DNA from: an uncultured Bacilli bacterium
GTDB taxonomy: Bacteria; Bacillota_I; Bacilli_A; RF39; UBA660
Assembly: GCA_947584955.1 (NCBI GenBank)
Contig: CANPWS010000057.1
Span: 1 to 7,861 of the forward strand
Direction: 5' to 3'
DNA: 7,861 nucleotides
Shown here: piece by piece, positions 7,258-7,861 of the stretch
Numbering within the stretch: the stretch's first letter is position 1
How the letters are laid out: every line of letters begins with the position of its first letter
The notes under the pieces: generated by a model
What the model was told of the DNA's origin: nothing
Databases searched by the model: none
What the model saw: only the letters and a program-made list of their open reading frames with translations
Translations under genes and position numbers: made by a program

Positions 7258-7286
7258 ATTATAACTTATTTTAATTTTTTATACAA
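7258..7286 (-). promoter_or_regulatory. Sigma-A promoter of the smc operon
   Basis: On the minus strand the -35 box TTGTAT (7286-7281) matches TTGACA at 4 of 6 positions. The -10 box TATAAT (7263-7258) is perfect, and the spacer is 17 nt. The inferred start site near 7251 leaves a leader of about 18 nt before the smc ATG. The promoter lies between the terminator of the previous gene and smc. Confidence 0.8.
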
Positions 7287-7301
7287 TACTTATATTTAAA
7301 T

Positions 7302-7341
7302 AAAAAAATCTTAATACTCTAAAAATAATTAAGATTTTTTT
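7302..7341 (-). terminator. Symmetric intrinsic terminator after the surface-protein gene
   Basis: A perfect 14-bp inverted repeat: AAAAAAATCTTAAT (7302-7315) pairs with ATTAAGATTTTTTT (7328-7341) around a 12-nt loop. The minus-strand transcript ends in seven U residues. It begins 13 nt past the stop codon of the gene at 7355 and insulates that gene from the smc promoter. It is as good a terminator on the plus strand, though no plus-strand gene is seen. Confidence 0.8.
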
Positions 7342-7354
7342 ATATTATATTTTT

Positions 7355-7861
7355 TTATACTACATTTTCTAATCTAAATGGATCATCCATTGTTCCTTTT
7401 CCATATTGTAATGCTTCTACTTTTACTGAAATTACGGGTTTTATATATAAATAATTTCTGTCTATAGGAGATGCAGATAATCTACCATCACTAAATATAT
7501 TTTGTACACCAGCCCATCCATTTTGATTATAATCATTTGCAGTTAAAAGCCAATATCCAAATCCTGTATATAAATAAAATAATTCATTTTTATGCTCTCC
7601 ATATTTTGCCCCTGCAAACTGTGCATCATTTGCTGTAAGCATTCCTACTGGGTAAGTTAATGCTCCGTTTCCAGTATCAGCACTTACTGTAAATCTATCA
7701 TTTTTTTGAGGGCATTTAAAATTATCATATACAATTTTATAATAACGTGTTTGAATTTTACCTATTCCTGTTCCATAATCTAAACTTCGGTCATTACAAT
7801 AAATAGTATCTACTACATACTGTTCATAATTTGTACCATCTATATTATGAACAGTATGTAG
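7355..7861 (-). CDS. C-terminal 168 residues of a presumed surface protein of the 'PVGxLTA...VRPVIS' type, 5' end outside the window
   Basis: The frame is open from the right edge to a TAA at 7357-7355, so the ATG at 7642 is internal and not a start. From the edge inward, visible motifs are YVVDTIYCNDRS, KCPQKNDRFTVS, GNGALTYPVGMLTANDAQFAGA, FYLYTGFGYWLLTAND, YIKPVISVKV and a final GTMDDPFRLENVV. This layout (CNDRS, then YPVGLLTADE, a YLYTG-YW block, GVRPVISL and GTG-xDPY) recurs, as I recall, at the C-termini of large secreted or pseudopilin-like proteins of low-GC gut Firmicutes (DUF6273-like). The function of that domain is not established. The two cysteines of the CNDR and KCP motifs could pair. 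The anchor or signal would be in the missing N-terminal part. Family assignment is from memory and moderate. Confidence 0.75.
   Translation of the reverse strand, partial: LHTVHNIDGTNYEQYVVDTIYCNDRSLDYGTGIGKIQTRYYKIVYDNFKCPQKNDRFTVSADTGNGALTYPVGMLTANDAQFAGAKYGEHKNELFYLYTGFGYWLLTANDYNQNGWAGVQNIFSDGRLSASPIDRNYLYIKPVISVKVEALQYGKGTMDDPFRLENVV
7813..7861. repeat. Perfect 18-bp inverted repeat with 13-nt spacer at the window edge
   Basis: CTACATACTGTTCATAAT at 7813-7830 is the exact reverse complement of 7844-7861, with 13 nt between. It lies inside the surface-protein reading frame, where the two arms encode LHTVHN and (N)YEQYVV. The outer arm ends on the last base of the window, so its true length is unknown. 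It may be a real hairpin or recombination site, or a fold-back assembly artefact at a contig end. Confidence 0.9.

Noticed and set aside
7355..7642. Stand-alone 95-residue protein starting at the ATG at 7642
   Set aside because: The frame stays open to the right edge with family-like residues (CNDRS, KCPQKNDRF, YPVG) before that ATG, so it is the end of a longer gene.

Overview
The window is very AT-rich (coding strands dominated by Lys, Asn, Ile and Glu codons), and every supported gene lies on the minus strand. Standard-code bacterial genes fit throughout: conserved tryptophans in Smc and the repeat proteins are TGG, and the long frames contain no TGA. Low GC, standard code, consensus sigma-A promoters, BspA-like/DUF285 26-residue-repeat proteins, a short mycoplasma-length Smc and a 'PVGxLTA' surface protein together suggest a low-GC Bacillota or deep-branching Mollicutes relative, perhaps host-associated. 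That placement is inference.

Reading along the direction of transcription (right to left): (1) 7861-7355 is the C-terminal end of a presumed surface protein, closed by a symmetric intrinsic terminator at 7302-7341. A perfect 18-bp inverted repeat sits at the right edge. (2) A promoter at 7286-7258 drives a tight three-gene unit: smc, then two paralogous membrane-anchored 26-residue-repeat proteins. The junctions are a 9-nt gap and a 0-nt gap, each with a strong Shine-Dalgarno inside the preceding reading frame. The unit ends at a hairpin at 1421-1453. (3) Immediately downstream, a perfect-consensus promoter (TTGACA-17-TATAAT) drives miaA, which uses a TTG start, followed 36 nt later by trpS, which runs off the left edge.

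The housekeeping genes handle chromosome organisation (Smc), tRNA A37 prenylation (MiaA) and tryptophan charging (TrpS). MiaA and TrpS share tRNA-Trp as a substrate. The most unusual feature is the co-transcription of smc with two surface repeat proteins, in a position where ftsY is often found in Bacillota. The two proteins share a membrane-proximal ectodomain and a C-terminal cap. They differ consistently in one repeat position (Phe in every unit of one, Trp in the other) and in the charge and length of the linker next to the membrane.
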